A stretch of DNA of 64,000 bases, taken from the NCBI GenBank assembly GCA_030649335.1, contig JAUSLL010000036.1, positions 1 through 64,000 of the forward strand, written 5' to 3'. Shown one piece after another: positions 31,084 through 40,581 of the stretch. This stretch comes from Parvibaculum sp. Lineage in GTDB: Bacteria > Pseudomonadota > Alphaproteobacteria > Parvibaculales > Parvibaculaceae. Below the pieces are notes generated by a model. That model made no database searches, was not told the origin of the DNA, and was given only the letters and a program-made list of their open reading frames with translations. Position 1 is the first letter of the stretch. Every line of letters begins with the position of its first letter. The position numbers and the translations under genes were made by a program.

Positions 31084-32952
31084 TCAGCCCGCCGCCCCAT
31101 ACCATATCGGCGACGACCAGGCGCGTTCCTGTATCGACACAGGCAGATCGTCGCGCGGGCTGATGCCGAGCACCGCCGCGTCATAAGTGGACCAGCGCGG
31201 CGTGGGGATCGCCAGCACGCGCACGTAATACATCGCAGGCTGGGCCGCATCGAACTCCGGATCGCTCCACACAATGCTGAATTCCGTCGCACCTATGTCA
31301 TTGGTATAGGTGGCTTTGGCCGCATCAACCGTATTGCCCACGGGCGGCACCTTGCCTGCGGCGTCGGCCTTGCGCCCGTCCGACAGCGCCACATCGAATA
31401 TTTTCTCATGCGTCTTGCCGTCAGCCGACACCCAGCCCTTGATCATCTGCACGCGATCAAGATTGGCGCCATTGGCCTCCTTCATCGCGGCAATCAGAAA
31501 CACCGGCGCTTTTCCGTCCGGCGCGGCTGCCAAATTGCCGCCCATCGGCACACCGGCTTTATAAGCTGCCGCCACCCAGTCCTGAGTTTTCATGGCGTCA
31601 GGCGCAAAACCATAGCCGCCGAACAGGCGCACCTTCATACGTGGGCCGGACGTCGCAAAAGTTTCCTTGCGCGCAAGGGCGGCATAGATCGCTTCGCGCG
31701 TATTGGACTCAGCCCACACAGCCGCCACACCGCCGGAGCCGAACTCACGCAACTGCTTCTGGTTCTCCGGCGGCAGACCGGGAAAACCGTTCAGCCGGTG
31801 CGCAGCCACATTCTCAATCGCGAATTTGCCGGTGTAATTATCTTCTTCAATCGTGGCGGCGGCATTGTGCGTGTCACTGTCACCGATCAGCCCGTATTTG
31901 AAAGGATTGCCCTGACCGGCTTTTTCCAGCGCCAGCCCGCGTATCAGCGCGTCACGCACATAGCTACCGGCACGATGTGTCGGCCGGTCGGCACTTGTGC
32001 CGAGCTTGTAGTCCCAGATTTCAAAATCTGCGAATTCATCGTTCGGAGACAAATCGGGATGCGTGTCGGACGAACCTTTGATTTGCGAAATCTCATAGAG
32101 CTTTTCGTTACGCATCCGCGTTTCGGAATAAGCCGCATCAAGCGCCTTTCCGTCGCTGCCGGTTTCAGTAAACATCAGCCCGTCGCTGGCATTGGCATTA
32201 TGCGCAATGGCAATCAGCGTCGCGCCATCTGCGCGTGCCCCGTCCATCCATTTCCACAATTCTTCGGGATGTTCGGAATCAAGCGACGAGAAAGGCACTG
32301 ACGGTACGTCTTTAGAGTTTCCGAAAACGACAACGCGATGAAGATTCTGCTCGTTGGGATTGGAGCTCCATTCAAACGCCGGAAAGGTCGTGAACTTGCC
32401 GGGCTTGTAATACGCGTCAGCCGTGGCCACAACTTCCTTCCAGATCGAAGTGCTGACTTTCGGATCGCTCAGCGCAGGGTCCGAATGTCCCGCGCTCATC
32501 TGCGTCAGCACTTCGGAGAATGCTTCAAAGGCCACCTTGCGGTCCTTCGATGTCACGCGCGCCGCCAGCGGCAATTTGCTGACGCTGCTCGCAGGGTCTT
32601 CCATCTTTTTAAAGACACCAAGATATTCAGCGTGGTCAGAAACAGCGTACCAGTCGAGCGGTACTTCTATTTTCATATCACCGCCACCGCCGCCACCGGC
32701 AATGGGCTCGCCCTGCGCCCAGCGATAAGCATCTTTCGGCGTCGTCAATGTGCCGTTGGTATAGGCATCAAATGAATAACCGGTATGGATATGCAGATTG
32801 CCGAAATAGGCATCTTTGTCGGGGTTGGTTTTGATCGCGTCAGCGGCAAACGCCGCGCCACCATGCGCCAGCGCCATCGCGCCTGCCGCCAATAGAGTTG
32901 ATTTGAACAGGGCAGCGGACCTGACCGACATCGCTTCGCGTTTCATGCTCAT
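31084..32952 (-). CDS. Exported DUF3604 domain protein (PHP-like)
   Basis: A 622-residue protein with a signal peptide ending AHGGAAFA near residue 36. The mature part begins DAYFGNLHIHTGYSFDAY and has WYAVSDHAEYLG and GDSDTHNAA, the metal-binding His/Asp pattern of PHP-like hydrolases that characterises DUF3604. Enzymatic activity of the family is not established. A six-glycine run near residue 85 (PIAGGGGGGDMK) sits in a loop. The ATG at 32952 follows GGGGGGATTCC. No metal transporter or pathway gene adjoins it. It is probably periplasmic. Confidence 0.85.
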   Translation of the reverse strand: MSMKREAMSVRSAALFKSTLLAAGAMALAHGGAAFAADAIKTNPDKDAYFGNLHIHTGYSFDAYTNGTLTTPKDAYRWAQGEPIAGGGGGGDMKIEVPLDWYAVSDHAEYLGVFKKMEDPASSVSKLPLAARVTSKDRKVAFEAFSEVLTQMSAGHSDPALSDPKVSTSIWKEVVATADAYYKPGKFTTFPAFEWSSNPNEQNLHRVVVFGNSKDVPSVPFSSLDSEHPEELWKWMDGARADGATLIAIAHNANASDGLMFTETGSDGKALDAAYSETRMRNEKLYEISQIKGSSDTHPDLSPNDEFADFEIWDYKLGTSADRPTHRAGSYVRDALIRGLALEKAGQGNPFKYGLIGDSDTHNAAATIEEDNYTGKFAIENVAAHRLNGFPGLPPENQKQLREFGSGGVAAVWAESNTREAIYAALARKETFATSGPRMKVRLFGGYGFAPDAMKTQDWVAAAYKAGVPMGGNLAAAPDGKAPVFLIAAMKEANGANLDRVQMIKGWVSADGKTHEKIFDVALSDGRKADAAGKVPPVGNTVDAAKATYTNDIGATEFSIVWSDPEFDAAQPAMYYVRVLAIPTPRWSTYDAAVLGISPRDDLPVSIQERAWSSPIWYGAAG

Positions 32953-33070
32953 CTTGGAATCCCCCCGGATTGCGCTCGTTTTTTTGGCTTAGGGAAAATC
33001 ATAAGCCCGCACACGCCCGCTTAACAAGAGCACGGCAAAGCCCGCCGCTTCGGCGCGGCACTATCGAAAT

Positions 33071-33100
33071 AAAAAAGGCGCGGAATGCTTTCCGCGCCTT
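33071..33100 (-). terminator. Intrinsic terminator after the lytic transglycosylase gene
   Basis: An 11-bp stem (33075-33085 with 33090-33100) with a TGCT loop; on the minus strand it is followed by six T residues. It lies 28 bp past the transglycosylase stop. Confidence 0.9.
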
Positions 33101-33127
33101 CTCATTATTCGGGTGGTAGGCCCCGCC

Positions 33128-34408
33128 TCAGCGGCGCAAATGATCGAGCAGCGATGATGTGGCATAGCCATCAGCGGGCAATTTCGATTTCACCTGATAG
33201 GCGCGGATCGCCTTGCGTGTATTGAAGCCGATGATCCCGTCAGGTTTGCCCAGTTCATAGCCCTTGTCATTGAGCAGGTCCTGCAATTCCTCGCGCTCGG
33301 CCCGCGTCAACGGACGTTCATCAAGCGGCCAAGCGCCTTTGATTTCGCCCGCACCGCGGAACCGGTCAGCCAGCAGGCTGACGGCCAGTGCATAAGAAGT
33401 TGAAGCATTGTAGGAAAGGATCGTCTTGAAATTATTCAGTACAAGGAAGGCTGGACCCTTGTGGCCTGCAGGCAAGAAGATCGCACCTGCCGCCGTTGCG
33501 TCTTTGGCGGCAAAGGGTTTGCCATCAACCCGTTTGACGCCGAGCTTTTGCCATCCATCAACGGACTTTTTGACCGCCATATCAGCCTGCGCATAGTCAA
33601 AGCCCGTCGGGGTCGTCACTTCATAGCCCCAATTCGCACCGCGCTCCCAGCCCGACACTTCGAGGTAATGAGCGGTCGAACCGAGCGTGTCAGCGCGCGA
33701 CGTCCAGATATTGCGTTTCCCGTCGCCGTCAAAATCAACCGCATGGGCAAGATAGGTTGTCGGTATGAACTGCGTCTGCCCCATCGCGCCAGCCCACGAG
33801 CCGAGCAGACCTTCCGGTCCCACGTCGCCGGCCTGAATGATCTTGAGCGCGGCGATGAGCTGCGAGCGGCCATACTCTTTACGGCGGCCTTCGTAGGCGA
33901 GTGTGGCGAGCGAACGCACGACACGCTGCGAACCCATGAAGTCGCCGAAATTGGATTCAAGACCCCAGATAGCCACCACCGTATGGCGATCAACGCCATA
34001 GGCCTTTTCCAGCCGCTCAAGCAGGGATTTGTTTTCCACGAGCAACAGCTTACCGCGCGCCACGCGCTTATCTGACAGCGCACCATTGATATAGACCCAA
34101 ACGGGTTTCACAAATTCCGGTTGGTTCTGATCCGACGACACCACATCGAGGTCAGGCGTCACGCCCGCCATCGCCCGATCGAATGTCTTACCCGTAATGC
34201 CGGCTTTCAGCGCATCCACGCGAAAACCCGTCAGCCAATCGGCAAAACCTTCATCCACATTGTTGTGGTGACCGACTGGCGGTGCCATCGGCGTCCGGCT
34301 TTCGTGAACCCCTGCGTCGGCGCATCCCGCCATGAACAGGCCGGACAGCAACACACCTGCCCCCAGCGAAAGACGGATAGGCAAATAAAGAGAGGGGAAG
34401 AACGTCAT
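33128..34408 (-). CDS. Lytic murein transglycosylase (MltB family lipoprotein) with peptidoglycan-binding domain
   Basis: A 426-residue envelope enzyme that cleaves glycan strands to 1,6-anhydro-muropeptides. The signal sequence ends in a lipobox-like FMAGC (residue 29 region), so it is probably an outer-membrane lipoprotein. The SLT-type catalytic core includes Glu151 in WGLESNFG, followed by GRSQLIAALKIIQ and GAMGQTQFIPTTYL. The last 60 residues form a PG_binding_1 domain (LNDKGYELGKPDGIIGFNTRKAI). The ATG at 34408 is chosen for its position just before the signal peptide, with GGAG upstream. It is the last gene of its transcript. Confidence 0.93.
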   Translation of the reverse strand: MTFFPSLYLPIRLSLGAGVLLSGLFMAGCADAGVHESRTPMAPPVGHHNNVDEGFADWLTGFRVDALKAGITGKTFDRAMAGVTPDLDVVSSDQNQPEFVKPVWVYINGALSDKRVARGKLLLVENKSLLERLEKAYGVDRHTVVAIWGLESNFGDFMGSQRVVRSLATLAYEGRRKEYGRSQLIAALKIIQAGDVGPEGLLGSWAGAMGQTQFIPTTYLAHAVDFDGDGKRNIWTSRADTLGSTAHYLEVSGWERGANWGYEVTTPTGFDYAQADMAVKKSVDGWQKLGVKRVDGKPFAAKDATAAGAIFLPAGHKGPAFLVLNNFKTILSYNASTSYALAVSLLADRFRGAGEIKGAWPLDERPLTRAEREELQDLLNDKGYELGKPDGIIGFNTRKAIRAYQVKSKLPADGYATSSLLDHLRR

Positions 34409-34499
34409 TACAGGAAAGCTCCAACACGTACCGGCACGCACGCTACCATGCCCGCGCGCGTTACACACCTGCGGCCCGTGGTCCTTCTCGCATTTCCCC

Positions 34500-36461
34500 T
34501 CAGCGTGCCTCCCGTGCCACGGCATATCCGCCGACCTGCAGCACTGCTTCACCCAACAACAGGTCCTTACCGAGCACAGCCGACACATCAACCGCATCCG
34601 GCCCATAGTTAAAGGCAAAGCGATAAGGCCCGCGCCGCCGTGTCCGCAATCCTTTGGGCAAATCATCCGTCGCGATGCCCGCTTCCTTAACCAACTTGCC
34701 GATGAGCCGCGCGAGCAACGCATTGTCCGGCGCTCCGGCGAGATAATAAGCACGCCCCTTACGCGTTAATGCCGCTTGCCCGTCAGCCATTGTCGCCACC
34801 ACATCGGCACCTTGCGGGGTCACAAATTCGCGCCAGCGGTCAAAGGTGAAATCCTCGTTATCGATTTGCACTGCCACCGCCGACCCTTTGCGATAGCTCT
34901 CGGCCCGCGTCACCCGCACGCCGAGTTTTGCCGCCAGCGGTCCCGGCGCGAGATTTTCAGGAATGCAATGCGACCGCGTCCGGCTCCCCGTGCGCGGCAT
35001 CACCAGCAGCGTGCCTTCATAAGCATTAAGCGCGGCGGCAAGCCGGTCCGGCACATGAGGTGTTGAAGGCAGGATAACCAGATCATATCCCGACACATCG
35101 CCATCGGGACCCACCATATCAATGTCGAGCCCCAACTCGCGCAATTGCCGGTAGATCGAAAAAATCTGTTCAATATATGAGAAGTTCTGTCCCTGTGGCT
35201 GCGCCCTGAGCAGCCATTGCGCCTCATAGGAATAGACAATCGCCACCCGCGCTTGTGTCACTCGTCCCATTGTTCCGAGAACGAACAAATCACGCGCCAG
35301 ATCACCGACCTCAAAGTAAGCCCGGTCCGGTTGATTATCCGGCAGGTTCAACCCCGCATGATATTGTTCCTGCGCAAACGGTGCCTGCCGCCACCTGAAA
35401 TAGGCAACCATCTCCGCCCCATGCGCAAAACCTTCCATGCCCCACAGCCTGACGAGGCCGGGCAGAGCGTCGGTATTATATTGCGCCCAGTTCACCGGCC
35501 CCGGTTGCTGCTCCATAATGCCGAACCGCCCCCGCCCTGTCGCGCGGTAGAGGTCATGGTGGAAGGCCTGCATGTCAGGATCGCCGGTGCGGGCATAAGT
35601 TGCCTTATGCACAGGGTCACCGGGGAACGTATCTATGCTCCCCAGAGGATAAGAATCCCATGTCGCGACATCCATGTCACCCATGACATGGAAGTGCTCG
35701 AAATCGACATGAAAAGTCATGAAATTATGAGTGATGTCGTGTGTCGGAGCGAGGGTCCGGATGACGTCTGTTTGCACCTTATTGAAAGCCCGAACCTGAT
35801 CAGACGAGTAGCGGTCAAAGTCCGCACGGTGCGACGGATTGGTCTCCGTCACCGCCCCGCTCGGCAAATCAACTTCATCAAAATCCCGATACTCCATACT
35901 CCAAAAGACATTGCCCCAAGCCTCATTGAGCGCCCCGACAGTGCCATACCGATCCGCCAACCAATGTCTAAACCCAAGCGTGGCGCTCTTTGAATAAGAC
36001 CGCACCGTATTGTGGCAGCCATATTCATTATCCGTTTGCCACCCGACAACACCGGGATGCTTTCCGAACCGTTCTGCCAAAGCCGCAACAATCCGCGCGC
36101 ATTCACGCCGGTACCCGATATGCGAAAAACAATAATGTCTGCGCGATCCAAAGCCCCGCACGCGTCCGTGATGATCAACAGCCAGCATGTCCGGCATCCG
36201 ATCAACCAGCCATTTCGGCGGCGTCGCGGTCGGTGTCCCGAGGATCACACCAAGCCCCTCCGCATGCAGCGCATCGACCGCGCGTGCAAGCCAATCAAAA
36301 TCATAACGGCCCGGTTCCGGCTCAAGCCGAGACCATGCAAATTCACCTATACGGACGCGCGTGATACCGATGCCGCGCATCCGCCGCGCATCATCCGCCC
36401 ACATGGTTTCCGGCCAATGTTCCGGATAATAGCAAACCCCTATTGCCGCATCGCTCTTCAT
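34500..36461 (-). CDS. Beta-galactosidase, GH42 family
   Basis: A 653-residue glycosidase that hydrolyses beta-D-galactosides with retention. The opening GVCYYPEHWPETMW, the acid/base Glu146 in QTDNEYGCH and the nucleophile Glu317 in GIMEQQPG define GH42. An N-terminal TIM barrel (about 1-380), a glutamine-amidotransferase-like trimerisation domain (about 390-590) and a small C-terminal beta domain are in order. No signal peptide, so cytoplasmic. The ATG at 36461 has GGAGG 5 nt upstream. It diverges from the GH4 gene, suggesting joint use of galactosides; no sugar transporter is visible nearby. Confidence 0.94.
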   Translation of the reverse strand: MKSDAAIGVCYYPEHWPETMWADDARRMRGIGITRVRIGEFAWSRLEPEPGRYDFDWLARAVDALHAEGLGVILGTPTATPPKWLVDRMPDMLAVDHHGRVRGFGSRRHYCFSHIGYRRECARIVAALAERFGKHPGVVGWQTDNEYGCHNTVRSYSKSATLGFRHWLADRYGTVGALNEAWGNVFWSMEYRDFDEVDLPSGAVTETNPSHRADFDRYSSDQVRAFNKVQTDVIRTLAPTHDITHNFMTFHVDFEHFHVMGDMDVATWDSYPLGSIDTFPGDPVHKATYARTGDPDMQAFHHDLYRATGRGRFGIMEQQPGPVNWAQYNTDALPGLVRLWGMEGFAHGAEMVAYFRWRQAPFAQEQYHAGLNLPDNQPDRAYFEVGDLARDLFVLGTMGRVTQARVAIVYSYEAQWLLRAQPQGQNFSYIEQIFSIYRQLRELGLDIDMVGPDGDVSGYDLVILPSTPHVPDRLAAALNAYEGTLLVMPRTGSRTRSHCIPENLAPGPLAAKLGVRVTRAESYRKGSAVAVQIDNEDFTFDRWREFVTPQGADVVATMADGQAALTRKGRAYYLAGAPDNALLARLIGKLVKEAGIATDDLPKGLRTRRRGPYRFAFNYGPDAVDVSAVLGKDLLLGEAVLQVGGYAVAREAR

Positions 36462-36558
36462 CGCATCCTCCCAGTCTGGCATGGGACGGTGGCGTGATTT
36501 GACGCCCCGCGCAAGCTGGTCAATGCTCTCGCCAGCGCATTATTTAGAGGGACGACCC

Positions 36559-37872
36559 GTGACCAAAATCTGCCTCATCGGTGCCGGCAGCACTGTCTTC
36601 ATGAAAAACCTCGTCGGCGACATTCTCCTCAACGACATCTTTGCCGACTGTCATATCGCTCTGCACGACATTGACGAGGCACGCCTCAAAACTTCGCGCA
36701 TTGTCGCCGATAAAATTGCCTCGTCGCTCGGTATATCACCCACCATTACAGCGACTACCAACCGCCGCGAAGCGCTGCAAAGCGCCGACTTTGTCATCAT
36801 CATGATTCAGGTCGCAGGCTTCAAACCCGGCACAATCATCGACTTCGAAATCCCGAAAAAATTCGGCCTCCGCCAGACCATCGCCGACACGCTCGGCATC
36901 GGCGGCATCATGCGCGGTTTACGGACCGTGCCAGTGTTACTTGATATCGCCAACGACATGCGCGACCTCTGCCCCAAGGCATTGATGCTGCAATATGTGA
37001 ATCCCATGGCGATCAATTGCTGGGCGCTCGGCAAACTGGCACCCGACATTGCCCATGTCGGTCTTTGCCATTCAGTTCAAGGTACCGCCTATGAACTGGC
37101 GCAGGACCTTGGCGAGAACTACAAGGACATCCGCTATCAATGCGCGGGCATCAACCACATGTCTTTCTATACGCGCCTTGAAAAGCTCCACGCCGACGGC
37201 ACACGCGAAGACCTCTACCCGCGCCTCAAAGCCATCGCAGCAGAAGGACGCGCTCCCGCCGCCAACAAAGTGCGATACGAAGTACTCAAGCGCACCGGCT
37301 ATTTCGTGACGGAATCGAGTGAGCACTTCGCCGAATATGTGCCTTGGTTCATCAAGCGCGACCGGCCGGACTTGATCGAAGAATTCAATGTACCGCTGGA
37401 TGAATATATCAAACGCTGCGAAGACCAGATCGCCGCTTGGGACCAGCAAGAGCGTGATCTGACAAATGCCAACCGGATCGACGTTGGTTTTTCCGGCGAG
37501 TACGGTGCCCGCATCCTCCGCGCCATCGTGACCGGTCGTCCGACGACCGTTAACGGAAATGTTACCAACCGGGGGCTGATTGACAATCTACCCGACGGGG
37601 CCTGCGTCGAAGTCCCCTGCCTCATCGACAGCAATGGCGTGACACCGACCCGTGCCGGTAGCCTCCCGCCCCATCTCGCCGCCATGATGCAGACCAATAT
37701 CAATGTGCAGGCTTTGACCGTCGAAGCCCTGACCACCGGCAAGCGGGAGCACATCTATCACGCCGCCATGCTCGACCCCCATGCCGCCGCCGAACTTTCG
37801 CTCGATCAAATTTGGCACATGGTTGATGAATTGATCGAAGCCCATGGCGACTGGTTACCGCGCTTCACCTAA
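36559..37872 (+). CDS. Alpha-galactosidase/alpha-glucosidase, GH4 family
   Basis: A 437-residue NAD- and divalent-metal-dependent glycosidase. It begins with a Rossmann motif KICLIGAGST, carries the metal-ligand Cys170 in LCHSVQGTA, the GINHMSFY segment and the ADTLGIGGIMRGLRT region of the MelA/AglA group. GH4 enzymes cleave by oxidation at C3 and elimination. The start is a GTG at 36559 with AGAGGGAC upstream. It is divergent from the GH42 beta-galactosidase, and the galT-galK genes lie 2 kb downstream on the other strand, so alpha-galactosides are the more likely substrate. Confidence 0.9.
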   Translation: MTKICLIGAGSTVFMKNLVGDILLNDIFADCHIALHDIDEARLKTSRIVADKIASSLGISPTITATTNRREALQSADFVIIMIQVAGFKPGTIIDFEIPKKFGLRQTIADTLGIGGIMRGLRTVPVLLDIANDMRDLCPKALMLQYVNPMAINCWALGKLAPDIAHVGLCHSVQGTAYELAQDLGENYKDIRYQCAGINHMSFYTRLEKLHADGTREDLYPRLKAIAAEGRAPAANKVRYEVLKRTGYFVTESSEHFAEYVPWFIKRDRPDLIEEFNVPLDEYIKRCEDQIAAWDQQERDLTNANRIDVGFSGEYGARILRAIVTGRPTTVNGNVTNRGLIDNLPDGACVEVPCLIDSNGVTPTRAGSLPPHLAAMMQTNINVQALTVEALTTGKREHIYHAAMLDPHAAAELSLDQIWHMVDELIEAHGDWLPRFT

Positions 37873-37902
37873 AATGCTCAGATAGCGGTGCATTTTAGGT
37901 GA
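37865..37902. repeat. Perfect 13-bp inverted repeat over the GH4 stop codon
   Basis: TCACCTAAAATGC (37865-37877) and its exact complement (37890-37902) flank a 12-nt spacer. The left arm contains the TAA stop. No T run follows on the plus strand, so a terminator is uncertain; the dyad lies 64 bp before the MHYT kinase start and could also be an operator. Confidence 0.55.
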
Positions 37903-37966
37903 CCGTTAATGCTTTCGTGCGACCCGGATTTACTTTGATTTAAGCATCGTCGAATAATCTGGCGCG

Positions 37967-39532
37967 ATGTTACGCATCATCGGCTGTATCACACTGGACC
38001 ACGATCTGCGCCTCGTTGCGCTGGCAGGATTTCTGTGCCTTTCCGGTTGCCTCGTTGCCGTCAGCATGGTGTCACGCGCGCAGGCAACAAACGGCCGCTG
38101 GGGTCAAATTTGGGCCGGTGCGACAGGCTTCGTCGTCGGCGGTGCAATTTGGTCAACGCACTTCGTAGCGATGCTCGGCTTCCGCCCCGAAATACCGATC
38201 GGCTACAGCCTCTGGCCCACAATTCTTTCGATCATCGCCTCGATCATGCTCTCTTGGGCAGGCGTTGCCATTGCCTTGCAGGCGGGGCGCGTCGCTCTCG
38301 GTGGCATGGTTCTCGGGGTTGCCATTCTGACCATGCATTATATCGGCATGTCCGCGCTCAACCTGCCCGGCACATTGCATTGGGATCCAGCTTACGTCTA
38401 CGCATCGGTCTTCATTGGTATTACGTTTGGTGCGCTGGCAGCAATATTCGCTCTCGGCAAAAAACCGCTCTACTACCGTGCGCTGGGCGGCCTCTTCGGA
38501 ACAATCGCCATTTGCGGTACACACTTCACCTCGATGGCGGCCGTTTCAATCACCTTTGATCCGACGGTCGGCATGCCGGCAAGCCTCATCTCGCCTATGT
38601 GGCTCGCGGGAAGTGTTTTCACAATCACCACGATCATCATTTCTCTGGCGCTTCTCGGCGTCATTCTCGATCACCACCTCGCCCGCCGTGCTGTGGTTGA
38701 AGCTGCCCTGCTGCGCGCCCATGTCACCGAACTTGAGGCCACCAAAGAAAAACTTGAAGCGACCACCACCGATCTGATGACGGCACTGGAAGCCGCTGCC
38801 GCCAGCAGTCAGGCCAAGTCTCAGTTCCTCGCAACCATGAGCCATGAGTTGCGCACACCGCTCAACGCGATCATCGGTTTTTCGGAAATTCTTGCGACCG
38901 AACTCTTCGGTCCCATGGGCAACCCGCGCTACCGCGACTATGCCTGTGACGTCCGTGAAAGCGGTTCACATCTGCTGAGCCTCATCAACGACATTCTCGA
39001 CTTCTCGAAAGTCGATGCCGGCCATTTGCAACTCGACGATGAAAACATTGCACTCGATCAAGTAATCGAGGAATCGATCCGCATGGTTCGTCAACAGGCG
39101 TCCCATCAGGAGATCACGCTCGCCGCCGACATCGATGCCAATCTCCCGATGATCCATGCCGATCATCGCCGCATCCGTCAGGTGTTGCTCAATCTCCTGT
39201 CAAACGCCACGAAATTCACTCCCGCCGGCGGCCGCATTGTTGTTGCGGCCCATTACGATGGTGAGAAGATTTTGCTCAGCGTTGAAGACACAGGCATCGG
39301 CATCGCGCACGACGACATTCCCAAGGCGCTCGAACGTTTCGGCCAGATCGACAGCTCACTCAATCGTAAATATCAAGGCACCGGCCTCGGCCTGCCATTA
39401 TCAAAACGCCTGATTGAACTGCATGGCGGCACGCTGTCGATCATGAGTGTTCTCGGTGAAGGAACAATCGTGACCGCCGCTTTTCCTGCAAACCGCACGG
39501 TGCCGCGACAAGACGTCGCTCAGGCGTCTTAA
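37967..39532 (+). CDS. MHYT-domain sensor histidine kinase
   Basis: A 521-residue inner-membrane kinase. The first 240 residues contain seven hydrophobic segments with the MHYT signatures (THFVAMLGF, LTMHYIGMSAL, CGTHFTSMAA), proposed to bind metal and sense gases or redox. A coiled coil (about 243-280) leads to HisKA with His293 in MSHELRTPLN, then HATPase with N box NLLSNATKF, G1 VEDTGIGI and G2 GTGLGLPLSKR. All phosphotransfer motifs are intact. No response regulator is adjacent, so it is an orphan kinase or signals to a shared regulator. Confidence 0.93.
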   Translation: MLRIIGCITLDHDLRLVALAGFLCLSGCLVAVSMVSRAQATNGRWGQIWAGATGFVVGGAIWSTHFVAMLGFRPEIPIGYSLWPTILSIIASIMLSWAGVAIALQAGRVALGGMVLGVAILTMHYIGMSALNLPGTLHWDPAYVYASVFIGITFGALAAIFALGKKPLYYRALGGLFGTIAICGTHFTSMAAVSITFDPTVGMPASLISPMWLAGSVFTITTIIISLALLGVILDHHLARRAVVEAALLRAHVTELEATKEKLEATTTDLMTALEAAAASSQAKSQFLATMSHELRTPLNAIIGFSEILATELFGPMGNPRYRDYACDVRESGSHLLSLINDILDFSKVDAGHLQLDDENIALDQVIEESIRMVRQQASHQEITLAADIDANLPMIHADHRRIRQVLLNLLSNATKFTPAGGRIVVAAHYDGEKILLSVEDTGIGIAHDDIPKALERFGQIDSSLNRKYQGTGLGLPLSKRLIELHGGTLSIMSVLGEGTIVTAAFPANRTVPRQDVAQAS

Positions 39533-40581
39533 AGCTGAACTACCCAGGCTTCCGGATTGACGGCTGACAGTCGCGTCCACCACGCAGACACGTCATCCGA
39601 CGGCACAAGCGCCACAATGCAGCCGCCAAACCCCGCGCCTGTGAGCCGTGCCCCGTACGCGCCAGACGCAACAGCGCTTGCTACCAGCCGGTCAAGCGCA
39701 GGCACAGAAACCTCAAAATCTTCCGCCAGCGAGCGATGACTTTCGAGCATCAGTTGGCCGAACCGTTCGGCATCACCCTTTTCCAATGCTATCGTTGCGG
39801 CCAACACCCGTTCATTCTCGCTCACCACATGCTGCGCGCGTTTTCGCATAACGCCATCCGGCATACGATCCACCATAACGATAGTGGCATCGCGCAACGC
39901 AATAACCCCCAGAGATCGCGCGGCCTCTTCCACCGACGTACGGCGCTCGTTATAGACGCCGTCGACGAGACGACGTTCTTGTCCGCAATGAATAACGGCA
40001 AAATGAAACGAGGAGGGCACGCTGACATTACGTGTCTTGTTCGACCGGCAGTCCAACAGCAGCGCTTCACCCGCACGACCGACCGCACAGGCCATTTGAT
40101 CAAGGATACCGCATTGAACGCCGCAATACTGATTTTCGGCACGCTGCGCGAGACGCGCCACATCTGTATCCGCCATTTCTTCACCGGCGAGCATCAGCGC
40201 TGCACGAATGACCGCCACTTCGAGCGCCGCCGAGGATGACACGCCCGCACCCTGCGGCACGGAAGAGCGTACCAGCACGTCAGCGGACCGGATCGCAATA
40301 CCAAAGTTCCGCAGTTCAAGAAGTGATCCGGCAATGTAATCGGTCCAGTCACCACGCGGCGGCCCGTCGGGATCAAAGGGGAACGTCTCGCCATTCGTAA
40401 GGCTCGTCACGCGCCACGAGGGCGCGACCGCCATTGCAACTTCGGTGACATGTGCAAGTGGCATCGGCAGACAGTATCCATCGGCGTAATCGGTATGATC
40501 TCCGATGAGATTGACGCGTCCCGGCGCCATGCCCACCACTTCGCAATCGCGTCCGTAAACATCCCGAAAGGCACTGTTCAT
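39529..40581 (-). CDS. galK: Galactokinase
   Basis: A 350-residue GHMP kinase that phosphorylates galactose at C1. The galactokinase signature PGRVNLIGDHTDYADG, the ATP-binding PQGAGVSSSAAL and the C-terminal LTGAGFGGCIVAL motif are intact. Its ATG overlaps the galT stop by 4 nt (ATGA), so translation is coupled. It is the last gene of the manC-hldE-galT-galK transcript. Confidence 0.95.
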   Translation of the reverse strand: MNSAFRDVYGRDCEVVGMAPGRVNLIGDHTDYADGYCLPMPLAHVTEVAMAVAPSWRVTSLTNGETFPFDPDGPPRGDWTDYIAGSLLELRNFGIAIRSADVLVRSSVPQGAGVSSSAALEVAVIRAALMLAGEEMADTDVARLAQRAENQYCGVQCGILDQMACAVGRAGEALLLDCRSNKTRNVSVPSSFHFAVIHCGQERRLVDGVYNERRTSVEEAARSLGVIALRDATIVMVDRMPDGVMRKRAQHVVSENERVLAATIALEKGDAERFGQLMLESHRSLAEDFEVSVPALDRLVASAVASGAYGARLTGAGFGGCIVALVPSDDVSAWWTRLSAVNPEAWVVQL

